From Knufia peltigerae (taxonomy: Eukaryota > Ascomycota > Eurotiomycetes > Chaetothyriales > Trichomeriaceae), in assembly GCA_030247855.1 (NCBI GenBank), contig JAPDRN010000006.1, forward strand, positions 558,001 to 622,000: a stretch of DNA of 64,000 nucleotides, read 5' to 3'. Both the position numbers and the translations under genes were made by a program. Below are positions 35,570 to 47,154 of the stretch, piece after piece (positions within the stretch are counted from its first letter, which is position 1; every line of letters begins with the position of its first letter). The notes beneath the pieces were generated by a model. It made no database searches, was not told the origin of the DNA, and was given only the letters and a program-made list of their open reading frames with translations.

Positions 35570-36770
35570 TTTTCGAGGTGATAAGAGCACATAAACCAAA
35601 ATGAAGATCTGACGGTTATTGGAGACTGGTTTTGACTTGTAACACGAAGGATAAGTACGGTATCCTAGATGACGATATCTATAACTTCGATGAGATCGGC
35701 TTCATGATGGGCGTTATATCGATAGAGCTAGTCGTTACAGCCTTAGAGATCCGTAATTGACCTAAGTCTATCTAACCAGGCAATCGCGAGTGGGTTATGG
35801 TAATTTAGGCAGTTAACGCGCTCGGCTGGATAATCCTATTGTTCATTATCTTCGTAGGCCAATATCATCTTCAAGCCTGGTACGAAGGCGACGATATCCA
35901 CCGAGACTGGCCTATTTCCCTTAGCGATAATGGGTGGACTACTGATCAGCTCGGTTTCGAATGGCTTAAACACTTCAATCAGCATACAGAGTCAAAAACT
36001 AAGGGGGCTTGACGTCTTCTTATTATCGATAGACACGGCAGTCATACTACGCTTTAATTTATTGATTTCTGCAAGGAGCATAATATTATTCCGCTCTGTA
36101 TACCTTCGCACTCGTCACACCTCCTTTAACCGCTTGATGGTTATTTTGCGCCGTTAAAAAGGGCGTACGGCAAGTAGGTTAAGAGTCTTATGCGAAACTC
36201 TATCAACTCTATTCACAAAACTCGAGTTCTTACCAGCGTTTTGAGCTGCATTCGATACATCAATGACATCAGACAATATTCGTGGAGCCTTTAGAGGCGC
36301 CGGATTAGTTTCATTTAACTCAGAAGCTATCCTTTCAAAGCTCGATATCAAGTTAAGAACCCCGACACCACCTCCCGCCGGAAACTTTCCCTGGGAGTCA
36401 AAACCCCCAAGTAATACAGTTGAATTGGCCTCTCAAACAGAGCTTATTCGAAACCGAATACAACGACATCAAAATAGCTCACCAACATCCATCCTTTATT
36501 CGCTTAATTAGCTCGCGAAAGGCGCGGAGATTATGATGTATTCAGCTACTTTACTCACTTCTCAAGTCACGTCACTTAAAAAGGCAAATGAAGCAGCCAC
36601 ATAACGAAAACAACGGCGAAAAAAGAGGATTTAGAAGCGAGGGACTCTTACAAAGGAGGAAGGGTCTCAACTTATTGATCAAGCTAATATTGATGCCCAA
36701 ATTATACAAGAAACGCGTCAATCATGGGTAGGGAGGTTGGACACCGTATAGAAACCTGTCCACTGCGTGA
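35570..36770 (+). pseudogene. RIP-degraded pogo/Fot1-type (DDE_1) transposase relic
   Basis: Conceptual translation of the + strand gives the DDE superfamily transposase of Tc1/mariner-pogo (Fot1-like) elements, broken by many stops and at least one frameshift near 35640. Recognisable parts are DWF*LV, IYNFDEIGFMMG (first catalytic Asp), REWV, WLKHFNQHT, LLIIDRHGSH (second Asp), CIPSHSSHLL*PLD (third Asp), FAPLKRAYGK, then the C-terminal segment RGAGLVSFNSEAILSKL. Nearly every stop lies where the family has Gln or Arg, meaning CAA, CAG or CGA became TAA, TAG or TGA: the C-to-T signature of RIP. The 5' part with the DNA-binding domains is missing, and no terminal inverted repeats were found. 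It is inactive. Confidence 0.87.
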
Positions 36771-38064
36771 AGTAGATACGATAGAAGTCAGATCCTGAAT
36801 TTAGAACTAATCACCTAAGGAGTTGTATCGAAATTCGAGAAAACACAGGTAGGAGACTAGGTAATTTTGGTGGGGTGCGCCGTTCGCTTGCCTACAATGC
36901 TCGCATGCCGGTTACGTTATTAATTAAACAGACTGTGATTTCTCTTCTACTAGATCCTATCAATACAAAACCTCATGTGAATGATGCAGAACGCATTCTA
37001 TTAATGGTTAATCCACAGCTAAATGTCTATTGGACACAACCCTCCTGTTTAGGAATTTTAGCATTTGCCGCATTCATTCCTGACTTGACATCGGTGCCTT
37101 TGGCATATCGGCGCCCATGGAACTGAGAAGGGCCTATTGTAGTCCCTTCGTTTCCTCACTTGGAGTATTAGTCTAACATCGAAAGCTGATCTCGGAACGC
37201 AGCAAGATGTACTGACGAAGTCCGACCATTGAGTCTTTTGGTGTTGAATGTATCCACGAGTTGGCTTTGCTTCTTTCCTATTGCGACCAATGATTTCTTA
37301 GCTAGGGAAGGTGAGGAGCGGTATTTACTCCTATACAAAAACAATCTCTGCGATGTCTCAGGACTGGCCATCTCCGACAAAGATATACATGAGCTCTTGG
37401 TGCCCTTCGACCTTGTGACAATTTCATTGCATGAGTAATCAATCACAACCATGCAAATACCTCGAGTATCGGAGCACTCGCCGCGGAAGCTGCGTATATG
37501 CATACTCGTATGTTGATGAAGTTAACGAGTGGAGAGATTGTCACTTGCATCGCTTTGCTTTGTCAGGCTCAGTGATTGCGGATGAAACGGCATCCACCAC
37601 CGCATCCATGGACTCTCCGCATCTACCAATGTGGGACCTCATCGGCTCCTAGGACAGTCCGGCGGCTCTGTCTATCACTACCACCATCCAATATACCTTG
37701 TTCTTCGTCTGACGGGTAGTCATTTGGCGCATTTGACAGCTTGCTTCTCGGCGTACAGATCAAACAGCCTCTGTCAGACAAGTCTCTCGATGTACCGCTT
37801 CGTCCACCAGCTATGGTGCGCTCGTCCGAACAAGCCGGAGTTAAGTTGTCACTAGAGGCACAAGCAGTACAACCATCACCATGTGCTCGCGCGGAGATAG
37901 AGCTTGACCGCATTTTGCGTAGAATGAATGACTCCTCATAAGAGGCGTGGTAAGGTAGGCTGCTCACTAGGCCCTGTTCCGAGTATCTTTTGACTTTTCA
38001 CCTCAACACTCAATTGAATGTCACTCGTGTTGGCCTTCTTGTCACTACCAACATAGAAGCCATC
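36771..38064. other. A/T-rich stretch between the relic and the MFS gene
   Basis: No supported gene. A frame at 36890-37126 and another at 37741-37941 give no recognisable protein. The first may be more mutated element DNA; the end nearer 38064 is the MFS promoter. Confidence 0.45.
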
Positions 38065-39807
38065 ATGTCGATTTTACCTGCAGACTCGTCGTCCTCGACG
38101 CTTTCAACTGATGCCAACGAGGCCAATGACGTGGAGAGCCAGAAGGCCCCTTCTCACCAAAAGCTATCCCATTGGCGTATGGTTCTGAGTCCAGCAGGGA
38201 TTACCGATGATGTCGTCAACTATCAATATAAAGGATCTGGAACGACCGAAGATCCATTTCTGGTCGAATTTATTCCTTTCGACCAGCGAAATCCGATGGA
38301 ATGGCCCGATTGGAAGAAATGGGCAATTACTCTGACTGTCGCCTTTGCAACTCTAGCAGTCTCTCTGGTCGCCTCTGCCTATTCTGCGGCGATACCACAG
38401 ATCATGAAGGAGTTCGGCTGTAGCGAGGAAATTGCAACCTTGGGTACATCCTTCTTTGTCTTGGGGTTCTGCTTTGGTCCTACCATTTGGGGACCTCTCT
38501 CAGAACTGTACGGACGACAAGTCCTCTTCTTCGGAACATTCGCCATCATTACGGCCTTCAATGGTGCCGCTGTTGGTGCGCATTCTATCGCGACGTTGAC
38601 AGTCTTCCGCTTCATCGCAGGAACGTTCGGTTCCTCACCGCTGACGAATGCCGGAGGTGTCATAGCAGACATGTTCCCAGCCAGTCAACGTGGTCTGGGA
38701 TTGACCGTTTTCGCGGCCGCTCCCTTTCTAGGACCCTCTCTTGGCCCGATCGTGGGAGGGTTCATTGCCGAGACTGTTGGTTGGCGCTGGGTTGAAGGCG
38801 TCATGGCGTTATACTGTGGCTCCTTTTGGATCATCGCTTCATTCGCGGTTCCTGAGACGTACGCACCTGTAATTCTGGGACGACGAGCCAAAGAACTCAG
38901 CAAACGCACTGGCAAGGTCTACGCATCTGTCATCGAACACCGTCAGGGCAAGGTCACACCGGCTGCGGCGTTCCAAAAGGCTCTCGTCCGCCCCTGGGCT
39001 CTTTTGTTCCTCGAACCCATTGTCTTGCTCATCTCGGTATGGATGGCTATACTCTACGGGACGTTATTCATGCTCTTCGGTGCATTCCCCATCGTCTTCG
39101 CCGAACAACGTGGATGGTCACAGGGGATCAGCGGCCTGGCTTTCCTCGGAATCACATGTGGCCAGATTTGCGGGACAATCTACTGCATCAACGACAACAA
39201 TCGTTATAAGCGCTTGGAAAAGAAGTATAACGGCGAAGCCCCACCTGAAGTCCGACTGCCTCCCGCTCGAATTGCTGCCGTTGTCATACCGTTGGGAATG
39301 TTCATTTTCGCGTGGACAAACTACCCTCATATCCACTGGATAGTGTGCATCATCTTCACGGCTCCGTTTGGCTTTGGCACGGTCCTTGCTTTCCTTGCTG
39401 GAATCAACTACCTCATCGATGCTTACACGATCTACGCCGCGAGTGTACTGGCAGCGAGTGCAGTGCTTCGAGCCCTGTTTGCAGCAGTTTTCCCTCTCTT
39501 CACGACGTATATGTTCGATAACCTGGGCATCCATCTTGCTAGTACAATCCCTGCGATCCTCGCTGCAGCGTGTACACCTTTTCCGTTCATCTTCTACAAA
39601 TACGGCAAGTCGATCCGGATGAAGTGTAAATATGCCGCGCACGCCCACGAGGTCATGTCTCAAATCAGGGCGAGGCAAAAGGCCGTCCAGGAGGAGGAGG
39701 AGCGTGAAAATGAAGAAGAGAAGTTGGCACAGGATGAAGCCAGAATGAGTTCCGACAAGGCAGCAGGCCAGAAAGCGACATCAATGGACGAGAAGGAGCA
39801 AGAGTAG
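38065..39807 (+). CDS. MFS antiporter, DHA1 drug/polyamine type
   Basis: A 12-segment proton antiporter of 580 residues in one exon; it probably exports drugs, polyamines or toxic metabolites at the plasma membrane. The start is the first true ATG (MSILPADSSSS). Family marks are GPLSELYGRQVLFFGTF (loop 2-3), RFIAGTFGSSPLTNAGG with ADMF (segment 4 region), GPSLGPIVGGF (segment 5, antiporter motif C-like) and PETYAPVILGRRA after segment 6, typical of the Tpo1/Flr1-like group. The N-terminal about 100 residues and the Glu/Lys-rich C-terminal about 50 residues are cytosolic. It lies beside the SDR and transposon relic. The substrate cannot be told. Confidence 0.92.
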   Translation: MSILPADSSSSTLSTDANEANDVESQKAPSHQKLSHWRMVLSPAGITDDVVNYQYKGSGTTEDPFLVEFIPFDQRNPMEWPDWKKWAITLTVAFATLAVSLVASAYSAAIPQIMKEFGCSEEIATLGTSFFVLGFCFGPTIWGPLSELYGRQVLFFGTFAIITAFNGAAVGAHSIATLTVFRFIAGTFGSSPLTNAGGVIADMFPASQRGLGLTVFAAAPFLGPSLGPIVGGFIAETVGWRWVEGVMALYCGSFWIIASFAVPETYAPVILGRRAKELSKRTGKVYASVIEHRQGKVTPAAAFQKALVRPWALLFLEPIVLLISVWMAILYGTLFMLFGAFPIVFAEQRGWSQGISGLAFLGITCGQICGTIYCINDNNRYKRLEKKYNGEAPPEVRLPPARIAAVVIPLGMFIFAWTNYPHIHWIVCIIFTAPFGFGTVLAFLAGINYLIDAYTIYAASVLAASAVLRALFAAVFPLFTTYMFDNLGIHLASTIPAILAAACTPFPFIFYKYGKSIRMKCKYAAHAHEVMSQIRARQKAVQEEEERENEEEKLAQDEARMSSDKAAGQKATSMDEKEQE

Positions 39808-40265
39808 TGCAAGTTTGCAAGCCTTTGATTCTGAGCGGATTTGCATAGCGTTGGGACTGGATATGATTTGTATCCAATTTGGTATCATAAGTCATGACAG
39901 CATGTATAGACAAATTAGATTGGATGATTGGTCGATTGGACTGAGTGGAAGTTGGGGACGGATTACGTCTAGATAATGAGTAGGTAGGTAATATGTGACG
40001 AGGGAAAAAGTACACACAAATCCGAGATGAATATACGAAATAACCAAATTCATGATACTAATCATGTTGATCCAGACTGTGCTGTGTACCTTGATCTATT
40101 CAAAAGTAGGAGGATACTGAGAAAGGTCAGCACTCGTTGACTTTTTGGACTTTTTTTTCTCTCTCTCTAGATGCTATTTACAGCACGGAGAAAATAACCA
40201 CCAACTCTATGACTTTCCGAAAGCACGAGAATCTTGATTGTAGATACTCTTGAAAGTTAACATTT
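39808..40265. other. Convergent intergenic region
   Basis: 3' flanks of the MFS gene and the esterase. Nothing coding is seen. Confidence 0.5.
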
Positions 40266-41694
40266 TTATAGCTTGACATCACTCAATCCCGCCTCGGCCT
40301 CGATGGCCTTCTTGTCGTGCTGCCATATCGGCCAGGGTCCCGAGGGATCGGCCTCGTGGCCGACGTCGCCAACGACGTCCTCGAGGTACCGCAGCACGGC
40401 ACCGCGCATGTCGATCAGGCGCGCGGTCCGGGCCTGGACGGTGCTTCCTGAGATGTCGTGGACGGCGTTCGGGACGACCATGGAATGAGAGGACGAGGTG
40501 GCTCTGCCGTCGCTCCCCGCCTCGATGGCGCCCTTCCAACGAGCGATGAGCTGGTGCTTGTCAATGTACGCGGGCACGGCGCCGTCGCTGCCGGATTCGA
40601 GGATCAGCACGCTTTTTGTCTTTTTGTCGCTGTCGCTGCTGTTGGTCGTCAGCAAGCCCCTCGGGTCCGGCGGCGGCGACGGCTGGAAGAAATCGACGGA
40701 GCCGATTCGCCCAAAGGTCGTCCGGAGGTGCTCGTCCGACAGGTCGCTGGAAAAGTAGTCGTCGATGGAAGGGCGGGCCGGGGAGTCGGGCGAGGCCAGG
40801 CTGAGGAAGCGTGACACGCTGATGGGCGCCGGACCCACAATGTCCTTGGTGACGTGGGTGGGTAGGATCGTGGTGGCGTGTCTGGCGGCAGGAGTCGACG
40901 CGCACGTGGCCAGTGCCTCCTCGTAGGATTCCCTGACGTCGGGCTTCTTGTTGATTTCGTCCAGGATGGCTTCACGGTCGGACACCGGCGCCTGCATGAT
41001 CGCACCTGAGATGACCGAACGTGGCCGCGGCGACGATGAGGAGGACGACGATGGAGATGATGCGGATGCGGATGCAGACGAGGCTGGAGGACTGGTGAGG
41101 TAGTGCATCACGTCCTGACATCCCGTAGAGTGGCCCATGATGACCACGGGCGTGGTCGAGGACCGTGTGACGTGCTCACGGATGTAGCTTATCGCGTGGC
41201 TGATTTCTTCCACCTACGTAAGTGGAAACAGGGCATGTCAGATCTTCAACAAGGTCTTATCGGTGAAATTTGACATGGGAGTGACTTGGAGGAAAGGATT
41301 TTTGCACGGAGAAATTTATATCGGCCGTAATTGACCTCTGCTGGTGCTCTTCTGAGCAAAAGGGAGGTAGGGGACAGTGACATTGAAACAGGAGTGATTG
41401 AGGTATTTTACCTACATCGCGATTGAGGTCAAAGATGCCGAAGGCTCTGCCGGCTGACGATAGTTGGACGTGCATCACTCGCCATTTCTGATCCGGTGCG
41501 TTTCGAGGAAACAATGTAGCAAGATCGTCGACGTAGCCCGGACTGCGAAAGCTGTCGTACAAGCCACCGATGAATAGGAGGACGTTGGGCGGTTGGGCAT
41601 CTCTTGTGAGGCCGGCGCCGGAAGGAGTGCGATACAGGTACTCCAGTAACGTCAGGTAGCGCTTTGGAAAGTACTTGTGGAGAATGCACTCCAT
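40266..41694 (-). CDS. DUF1749 alpha/beta hydrolase, SidJ-like (fusarinine esterase family)
   Basis: A predicted serine esterase of 408 residues from exons 41694-41416 and 41213-40266 (202-bp intron, phase 0). The core reads NVLLFIGGLYDSF (oxyanion region, about 37-50), VQLSSAGRAFGIFDLNRD, then after the join VEEISHAISYIREH, the nucleophile elbow MGHSTGCQDVMHY, a Ser/Ala-rich insertion, GAIMQAPVSDREA, and a C-terminal VHDISG with a candidate catalytic His. In Aspergillus fumigatus the family member SidJ hydrolyses the siderophore fusarinine C inside the cell to release iron. Whether this protein does so is inference, helped by the FTR1/FET3 pair 4 kb away. Its third codon positions are G/C-rich. 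The ATG at 41694 is the only one near the conserved start. Confidence 0.8.
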
Positions 41695-42793
41695 CCCGAC
41701 GGTGTCCGTGTCCTTGGAAGGGTGGTGACGGAGGTGTGAGGTGGTATTTTGAGCCGCGAACGAGGGGCAGGCCTACTCCTTCACCAGCTGTGAAGTGAGA
41801 CGAGACCTTGCAGACACAGGTCTAAGTGTGGTGGTATGATGGTCAAGAGACCCAGAGAGAGCGATCTATCCCCTGAACTATAATCTGACTGAATGGAATG
41901 ACAGAACTGAGATAGGTTGTCTAGAAATCGAGACCTGGAATGTACAAAGGTGGCATGTGGTCATGGCGGGTGGCAGCCTGTGGCCAATTGAGTTTGACGA
42001 GGCTGAGGAAAAAGATTTCATGAGGCTGGACATCACGTGCTTGGACTTTTAGTTTGTTCACACTCTTTGACTTCCAATCTCCTCCAACCCCTTTCAATGT
42101 CACGCATCATTTTACTCGTGCTACAACACGACGATGTCTAGTATATGCTTTGAATATTCTTGCTTCTAGACCTTCAGCACGTGGGCAATTTCTTCCCTAC
42201 TTGGCTGTTGCCCCTGTTCTTTGTTTCGGGAAGTTGCCGTCGAAGGCACGCGCCATAGAGCATAGGCTTTGAAACTCACGCTGCAGCTTGGACCCTTTTC
42301 TTACACAGGAGTAGCATGGCTATACATCTGTGCGCCTGAAGCTTCAAACTTTGTGGTTCGGTGGCCTGGCCCGATCCTTGAGATCGTGCAATCACTCATT
42401 CGCTTTGATTCTTTGGCCGATACATGCCCTGTAGGGTGCCGACAACTCCTTCGTCGGTCCTCCGGATTTCCAGCTCATTCACTATACGATAATATTGTAT
42501 CCTGGATGATTTCTATCATGTCGAGGGAAAATTGGAAGGAACAGGTACAGTTCCTTGGGTGTTTCCAAACGACGTCAATGCTTTGACAGTCCCACTTCTT
42601 TGCTGGTAAGTGTAATTGGCCTATGCTGTCAGACCCCCCTGTCATTCCTTGAACAGGCTGGTAGCTCGCAACACCGATAGCTCTTCTATGTGCGCGCATC
42701 AGAGTGAGTCTGTACATATATAACGCAGTCATCGTCATTACGAAGTCAGTATGGCGATCGTTACCTCATTCCATAATCCATCCCTCGCCCACT
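41695..42793. other. Divergent promoter region, esterase / WSC gene
   Basis: About 1.1 kb with no supported gene. I looked for ATCWGATAA iron-GATA sites and saw none. Confidence 0.5.
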
Positions 42794-45068
42794 ATGAAGA
42801 TCAACACCTCGTGGTCATTGGCGTTCAGCCTTGCCTCGTGGTATTCCTCAGTCGACGCCTTTTGGCGCATGAACTGTGGTATTTCTCAACTTGGTAGAAT
42901 CGATCCCATCCTCAGTCCCGGCGCTGTTTCCGGCCATACACACGTGTTGTCGGGTGCAATCAGTGAGTCTCATACTATTTTGTTCAAATCACACGACACT
43001 GACTGGGTCAAGACGTCAACACAACATCGACCTTCGAATCTCTGTCTCACGCATCTTGTACAACATGTTCAATACAGAAAGATCTGAGTGCCTACTGGAC
43101 CCCTCTTCTCTACTATCAATACAAGAATGGCTCTTTCATCAACGTTCCCAATGGAGGCACGGTGGTCTACTATCTAGGTCGAGGCGACGACCGTGCCAAC
43201 ATCATCCCTTTCCCAGCAGGCTTTCGCATGATCTCCGGCGACTCCACCGCTCGGTCATACGATAACAAGACCATGACCTACAGCACGACCAACAACCCTG
43301 GACGTCCCGTTTCAGACAGAGTCAGCTTTGTGTGTATCGACTACAACAAACCGCAGGAGCAAACGCCTGCATTGAACAACACAAATTGTCCAGATGGTCT
43401 TCGTGCTCAGATTCAATTCCAGAGTTGCTGGGACGGTGTCAATCTTTACAAGCCCGATCAGTCCCACGTTGCCTATATGTCTCAGATTGACAATGGCATC
43501 TGTCCGCCCACCCACCCAAAGCTATTACCTCATCTCTTCATCGAGATGTACTACTCTCCCAACAATCTTGACACTTCGGATGGTGGTCAATTCGTCTTTG
43601 CCAACGGCGATGCCACCGGCTATGGTTTCCATGGTGGTAAGTCTTGCCCACAGACATCTCTTTCGGCCAATTCCAATATCTGACGAGATCACCCCTAGAT
43701 TTCATGAATGGATGGGATAACCAGACCCTCACTGATGCCGTCGCTCAATGCATCAATGGAAACGCGGATGGCGTCATCGAGGAATGTCCGCCTCTGGCTG
43801 CTTCCAATGATGAGTACTACGGAACCAACTGCCCTGAGCGCGCATCGCTTGTCAACGAGCAAGTGAGAGGAGTCCTCCCCAAGCTTCCAGGTTGTAACCC
43901 TGTAACATACGGGCCTGCTTCAGCTCCCCAAGGAATATGTTCCACAGAGCCCAGCTTGAACAATCTGCCCGACACTGACGGACAAACAAGAGTTCAACCA
44001 GTTTCCAACGTCACCACACTTGCCCTCTCCTCTGGCCAGACTGCCAACTATCAGGGGTGCTACATCGACTCGACCGGAGGAAGAGCTCTCTCCGGCGCAA
44101 GCACGTCGAACCAAACCGGCATGAGCACATCTGCCTGCGCCGCCTATTGTTTATACCAAGGATACTCCGTCTTTGGCACAGAATATTCCCAGGAGTGCTA
44201 CTGTGGACTCTCGGTCCCCGCCACCAAAACCAATCAGACGGATTGTGCGATGGTTTGTTCTGGAAACTCGACCGAATACTGCGGTGGCCCTAACCGCTTG
44301 AGCGTCTGGACCGTTACCGGCAATGCTACAACACCGTCGACTCCCACGGGGCCGTCTATCAGTGGTGCAACTTATATCAGCTGCTATTCCGATAATGGCA
44401 ACACACGGACTTTAGCGACACGAACGACCGATTCCCATATGACTCTCGAGCTTTGTGCCCAGACTGCTCAAAAGGGCAACTACAAGTACTTCGGGACCGA
44501 GTATGCTTCCGAATGCTGGCTCGGCAACACGTTGACTTCGTCCGCCGGGTCTATCGGAGAAGGCAAATGCAGTATGCAATGCTCCGGGAACAGCACCGAG
44601 ATGTGTGGAGGTCCCAACGCCCTGAGCTTGTTCCAGAACAAGAATTTCCAGCAACCTGGAAACCCGGCGATTGTGAACAACTTTGCATTTTCTGGTTGCT
44701 ACACGGAGGGCACTTCGGGCCGCGCACTCGGCGGTTCCAAGAGCTATTCGACTTCGAACAACAACATGACCGTCGAAATGTGCGTGTCGACCTGCTCATC
44801 CAAGGGCTACAGCTACGCCGGGGTTGAGTACAGCAGGGAGTGCTATTGCAACAGCATCGGCGTCACGAATGGAGGCGCCGTCGCGTCCAACCAGGCGGAC
44901 TGTTCGATGCTCTGCGGCGGCAATCAAACCGAGTACTGTGGCGGGTCAAGCAGAATCTCCGTCTACACCCTCAAGACCAACAACAACTCGTCGGGTGTTT
45001 CGACCATCGGCTCACGACAATTGCACAGCAGAGACTTTCTCTCGCGTTGGTTCGGAAGCGAACAATAA
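42794..45068 (+). CDS. Secreted DUF1996 protein with three WSC domains
   Basis: An extracellular, probably wall-associated protein of 720 residues. Exons 42794-42962, 43013-43636 and 43699-45068 join in phase 1. A signal peptide (about 1-22) ends near VDA. The DUF1996 domain covers about 25-330: the start FWRMNCGISQLGRIDPILSPGAVSGHTH is cut by intron 1 shortly after, then CTTCSIQKDLSAYWTPLLYY and HPKLLPHLFIEMYY. Then come three cysteine-rich WSC modules starting at YQGCYIDSTGGRAL, YISCYSDNGNTRTL and FSGCYTEGTSGRAL, each ending CGGP or CGGS followed by a short beta-strand. WSC modules bind wall polysaccharide. The middle module has lost a conserved Cys (ECWLG where the others have ECYC). No membrane segment follows. 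Many N-glycosylation sequons are present. Confidence 0.9.
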
Positions 45069-45374
45069 TCGACGAAGTCGAGGAGTTCAATTAGTATAGA
45101 ATAGGTTTTTGTGCTGTTGTGGAAGTTTACATGATTTATGAAGCAATGATCCGTAGAATTGCATAGTTTCTCAACAGAAGGAATTTGGCAAGATCTTTGT
45201 ATTTCTACTACTACAGATGATGCTAACATATATTTGATTCAGTTTCCATTCCGGGCATATTGGACTTTGAGACATGCTACCGGAGTTACAATGTAGCCCC
45301 AAACAACCACAAATGTAAAAGAATAATCTCCCGTTTGACAACAAGCAAGAGGTAGCTATCAGGACGTTTTTGAC
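45069..45374. other. Convergent intergenic region
   Basis: About 300 bases between the WSC gene and FTR1; both 3' flanks, nothing else seen. Confidence 0.5.
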
Positions 45375-46535
45375 TCACTTCTGGACCTCGGAGTGTTGCT
45401 CGGGTGAAATAGCGTGAACATCCGATTCTTGGAGGGTCTGTTGATCTCGCAGGTGATCCTGTCCCTGCCTGATGACGTCGTCGGCTTGCTCCGTGGTCAA
45501 GGCCTGTTTGCGTTTGACATAGGTCCTGACGCCAGGAACCTTGAGCAAAAAGGACACAATTTGCTTCTTGAGGGGCAGGGAGCCAGTCTTCTCCTCGTAC
45601 AAGAGACAGAAGACGCAGAAGACGATGAAGACCCAGTACATGATGTACGAGATGACGGATCCATACGTCGCGGTATTCTGCCACCCGAGAACCGCATTGA
45701 ACACGTCCCAACCGTTGTCGGTCTCTGGATTGCAACAGTTGACGTGCCAAATTGTTTCCCGGATGTCATAAGATCCGGGTCCGTTTCCTGCCTCAGCGAC
45801 ATCGCTGCCGACTTTTTTGGCAAACACATGGTACTGTAAACTCCAGATGGACTTGGAGAACATGCCTGCGGCGATGAGGTAGAGTATGCTGGTTGCGACG
45901 ATCAAAAAGATCTGGATCGACAGGATGTTACCACCACGGTAGAGAATCAACCCGACGGCCAGACCAGCCAAGATCCCTGTGATCACAGGAATAGGGAATG
46001 CCGTGGCAGGCTGGCCTAGCGAAACTCCGCCAACGAACACCACAGCCTCGACGCCCTCCCGCAAAGTCGTGATAAGCGGTAGGATGAACATGACATAGCG
46101 TCTGGACCAGTTGCTGAGGTAGGAGCCGACAGAGTGCTTCTTGTTCTTTTGCTCGACCAGTGCCTGAGCAATCTTCACTCGCCATTTTTCCTGGGTCTTG
46201 TTGATACGGAGAAGGGGTAGTCCCATGGCAGTGATGATGATAGCGGCGATGAGATAGAATATACCCTCCCAGAGATCTTCGGATTCAGCCCAGATGTTGT
46301 GACCCAAACCGTAGAAAATCCCAATGAAGATACCGCCGATAATCAGGCATATCACGATTCCCAGTATGGACCCCCACCATACTTGCTTGACTAGGCGTTT
46401 ATATATCTTCTGATCTTGATCCGGCTGCCCGAGGGTTTGTTTGAGAAAGGAGAGAAGGACCGAAATGACAATGACGGCTTCCAGGCATTCTCGAAAAACA
46501 ATAAAGAAGACCTGGGGAGCGAAGACGTTGACCAT
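45375..46535 (-). CDS. ftr1: High-affinity iron permease Ftr1
   Basis: Carries Fe3+ made by the Fet3 ferroxidase across the plasma membrane; the two form one complex in reductive iron assimilation. It has 386 residues in one exon, starting MVNVFAPQVFFIVF at 46535. Seven hydrophobic segments are visible. Both Arg-Glu-x-x-Glu iron motifs are present: RECLE in segment 1 (residues about 15-19) and REGVE in segment 4, whereas the yeast protein has REGLE in both. DLWEGIFYLIAA follows the acidic ESE before segment 3. The C-terminus is hydrophilic, with EEKTG and a Gln/Glu/Asp-rich tail. Its divergent partner FET3 shares the promoter, and three iron-GATA sites there suggest repression when iron is plentiful. 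Confidence 0.96.
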   Translation of the reverse strand: MVNVFAPQVFFIVFRECLEAVIVISVLLSFLKQTLGQPDQDQKIYKRLVKQVWWGSILGIVICLIIGGIFIGIFYGLGHNIWAESEDLWEGIFYLIAAIIITAMGLPLLRINKTQEKWRVKIAQALVEQKNKKHSVGSYLSNWSRRYVMFILPLITTLREGVEAVVFVGGVSLGQPATAFPIPVITGILAGLAVGLILYRGGNILSIQIFLIVATSILYLIAAGMFSKSIWSLQYHVFAKKVGSDVAEAGNGPGSYDIRETIWHVNCCNPETDNGWDVFNAVLGWQNTATYGSVISYIMYWVFIVFCVFCLLYEEKTGSLPLKKQIVSFLLKVPGVRTYVKRKQALTTEQADDVIRQGQDHLRDQQTLQESDVHAISPEQHSEVQK

Positions 46536-47145
46536 GGTGAAAAAAGAGTTGAGCAGTAGGTAGTAGAGAGGCTCTGCGTCGCTGGGAAGATTGCCTCTTT
46601 TGAGGATCGTACAGCAAGGGAAGCGGCGAGCCTCCGTACTTGATCAACAATTTATTCCCCTCCAACCTGGTACTCTTCGGCTAGCCGAGCCCAAGCATGC
46701 TCTCCGCGGCCAAATGCACCCTGCAAGCTAGGACAATCGGCTAGTCTTGGGGCATTCCGGAAATCGGCCTCGCATGGATGGGACGGTGGACGATACCAAC
46801 ACTGATGTGGAAGTGGGCTCGAAATGAGCTGATTGATACCTCACTTGATGAGACACATGCAGTAAAAAAGGGTGCGGACGGTCAACCAGTCCACAGCGTG
46901 TGGCCGATGTCAATGCGCGTGCGGAGACAACAAGCTTCGAGTTTCTCACTTGGCTCTCACAAGCTTTTGCTTGAGCAACCCACAGTCCATGCAATAGCGA
47001 CACGATAGTGGATATCGACCCTCATCTAGGCCAGCGTAGTCAGACCACGTTCGGCATGGACTTGGATGAGCGTGGCATGAGAAACGGCATGAAAGGGACG
47101 TTAGGAGATTACCATTATCTAATCGTATCTTTTTGCGCATTAATC

Positions 47146-47154
47146 TTATCTGAT
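47146..47154 (-). promoter_or_regulatory. Iron-GATA (SreA/Urbs1-type) site, single
   Basis: TTATCTGAT, the reverse complement of ATCAGATAA, matches the fungal iron-repressor consensus ATCWGATAA exactly. It lies about 610 bases before the FTR1 ATG and 580 before the FET3 ATG. Confidence 0.65.

Noticed and set aside
36875..37126. 83-codon open frame after the transposon relic
   Set aside because: It does not start with ATG, matches no family I know, and lies in A/T-rich, probably mutated DNA.
37623..37967. Overlapping frames on both strands before the MFS gene
   Set aside because: No recognisable domain and no splice pattern; more likely promoter DNA.
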